In this document: positions 62,846 through 64,000 of the stretch, piece by piece
How positions within the stretch are numbered: position 1 is the stretch's first letter
Layout of the letters: the number at the start of each line of letters is the position of its first letter
Assembly: GCF_029395355.1 (NCBI RefSeq)
Contig: NZ_CP113913.1
Coordinates: 1,984,001-2,048,000 of the forward strand
DNA length: 64,000 nucleotides
From: Bifidobacterium sp. ESL0800
Lineage (GTDB): Bacteria > Actinomycetota > Actinomycetes > Actinomycetales > Bifidobacteriaceae
Direction: 5' to 3'
Position numbers and translations under genes: made by a program
The notes under the pieces: generated by a model
The model's input: only the letters and a program-made list of their open reading frames with translations
The model's database searches: none
What the model was told of the DNA's origin: nothing

Positions 62846-62898
62846 TTGACAGCTTTACAGTTATCAGCTAGTATTCAAAATACCTAAGCGATTAGGTA
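62846..62898 (+). promoter_or_regulatory. Promoter and operator of the solute-binding protein gene
   Basis: TTGACA (62846-62851), a 17-bp spacer and TAGTAT (62869-62874) make the best consensus promoter in the window. TACCTAAGCGATTAGGTA (62881-62898), a palindrome with one mismatch centred on CG, sits at the expected start site, where a LacI-type repressor would block transcription. Confidence 0.8.
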
Positions 62899-62914
62899 AA
62901 TTCAAGGAGGATAG

Positions 62915-64000
62915 ATGAGAAAGTCACTGAAGACGGTTCTTGCTGTCGTAACCAGCATCGCTGCTCTTGTGTCAGTTGCCGGTTGCGGGCGCTCTGACAG
63001 TACGGCGAACAAAGACAGTTCAGCTGTATCCGAGATGGATTCCTCAAAGGCCAAAGGAAACATTTCCGTTTGGGCGATGGGGAACGAAGGCGAGAAAATG
63101 CGCAACTTTGTCAAGGGTTTTGAAAAGGAAAACCCCGATGCAAAGGTTACGGTAACCTCGATTCCATGGACCAGCTACAAGGAGAAATTCCAGACTGCAA
63201 TCGCGGCCGGTACCGGTCCCGATCTGGTTATGATTGGTAATACAGATATGGCAACGTATGGTAGCGCGTTGTCTGAGGTTCCAAAGAACTTTAACCTAAG
63301 CGATTTGGATAAAGGCCTGAAAAAGAGTGCTTTTGTCAAGAACAAGCAGATCGGCGTGCCTTGGTATGTGGATACTCGTGTCGTGTTTTATCGTACGGAT
63401 ATCGCAAAGCAGGCCGGATGGGATCATGCCCCGACCACTTGGGACGAACTGAAGGAAATGGCTACGGCCATGAAGAAGGTGCCCGGGGTCGACTATGGCA
63501 TTTTCATCCCCGTCGGAGGTTTCGACAGCTTCCAGGCCATGATGCCGTTCGGTTTCACCAATGGTGCCGATTTGGTATCCAAAGATAATAAGAAATACAC
63601 GTTTGATACCCCTGAACTCAAGGGGGCCATGAATTATGTGGCCGGTTACTTCAAAGATGGTTTGGCCGATCCCAGCCCGGAAGTAACGCCTGGCTATGAT
63701 ATGGCCCAGTTCGCGTCGGGCAAGGCTCCGATGATGATCGGAGGCCCGACCACGATCGGTCAGGTCAGCGATTTGGGTGGTTCCGGCTTTGGCGACAAGT
63801 TCGCTACGGCCGTGTTGCCCGCGAAGAGCAAGGGAGGAAAGTCGACTTCTTATGTAGGCGGCTGCAACTTCAGCGTGTTCAAGACCTCGAAGAACAAGCA
63901 GTCTGCTTGGAAGTTCATCAAGTGGTTCACTTCCCCGAAGACCGAAGTGGCTTGGTACAAGGCCACCACGGATTTGCCCGCGTCCTCGAAGGCCTGGCAA
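62915..64000 (+). CDS. ABC sugar transporter solute-binding lipoprotein, 3' truncated by the window
   Basis: 362 codons are visible and the frame is open to the end of the window. ATG at 62915 follows AAGGAGG. The signal peptide ends in the lipobox VAGC (Cys24), so it is a membrane-anchored lipoprotein. The fold is that of carbohydrate-binding family 1: ISVWAMGNEGEKMRNFVKGFEKENPDAKV, AIAAGTGPDLVMIGNTDMA, VPWYVDTRVVFYRTDIAKQAG, then TWDELKEMATAMKKV and FASGKAPMMIGGP. Divergent from a lacI gene and next to an alpha-glucosidase, it probably binds alpha-glucosides; the two permease genes are expected just beyond the window. Confidence 0.93.
   Translation, partial: MRKSLKTVLAVVTSIAALVSVAGCGRSDSTANKDSSAVSEMDSSKAKGNISVWAMGNEGEKMRNFVKGFEKENPDAKVTVTSIPWTSYKEKFQTAIAAGTGPDLVMIGNTDMATYGSALSEVPKNFNLSDLDKGLKKSAFVKNKQIGVPWYVDTRVVFYRTDIAKQAGWDHAPTTWDELKEMATAMKKVPGVDYGIFIPVGGFDSFQAMMPFGFTNGADLVSKDNKKYTFDTPELKGAMNYVAGYFKDGLADPSPEVTPGYDMAQFASGKAPMMIGGPTTIGQVSDLGGSGFGDKFATAVLPAKSKGGKSTSYVGGCNFSVFKTSKNKQSAWKFIKWFTSPKTEVAWYKATTDLPASSKAWQ

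Overview
The window looks like a chromosomal segment of a Bifidobacterium or close relative. The evidence is the high GC content with AT-rich intergenic gaps, class C sortases with LPLTG/LPFTG pili, paired APC permeases, a PepC-type aminopeptidase, several DUF4143 ATPases and a LacI-controlled GH13 alpha-glucosidase locus. I infer the genus from gene content only; the species cannot be fixed.

Layout. 1-7.0 kb: end of an AMP-forming acyl-CoA ligase, a small membrane protein, a leader-peptide/attenuator-like region ahead of an MHS-family transporter, ilvC, and a second small membrane protein. 7.4-10 kb: a large BspA-like surface protein. 10.1-16.9 kb: a DUF4143 ATPase behind five palindromes at exact 40-bp spacing, two divergent amino-acid permeases, a small ribbon-helix-helix-like protein, and a gene-poor stretch with a possible structured RNA. 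16.9-22.2 kb: a MarR regulator and a heterodimeric ABC exporter; each successive gap holds a different tandem array (3x61, 2x62 and 8x51 bp), every unit carrying an internal dyad. 22.2-24 kb: a second DUF4143 ATPase behind 4x23-bp repeats, plus the C-terminal stub of a third.

24.7-47.8 kb is the centrepiece: about 23 kb of sortase-dependent pilus genes. There are four paralogous large LPFTG proteins (about 1000-1090 aa), three LPLTG major pilins and two class C sortases, arranged as tip-pilin-sortase, orphan tip, tip-pilin-sortase, tip-pilin without sortase. Shared non-coding elements recur: a 12-bp upstream motif, duplicated 5' regions, hairpins between pilin and sortase, and ATGA-overlapping micro-ORFs after tip genes.

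48-64 kb: a second MHS transporter, an AbiEi-like protein with a histidine-rich segment, metG, pepC, an aldo/keto reductase, a small CxxC protein, a nitroreductase, a DUF4235-like membrane protein, a histidine phosphatase, and an alpha-glucoside locus (GH13 enzyme, LacI regulator, ABC solute-binding lipoprotein cut by the window end) with recognisable promoter and operator sites. No tRNA, rRNA, CRISPR array, transposase or phage genes were recognised.
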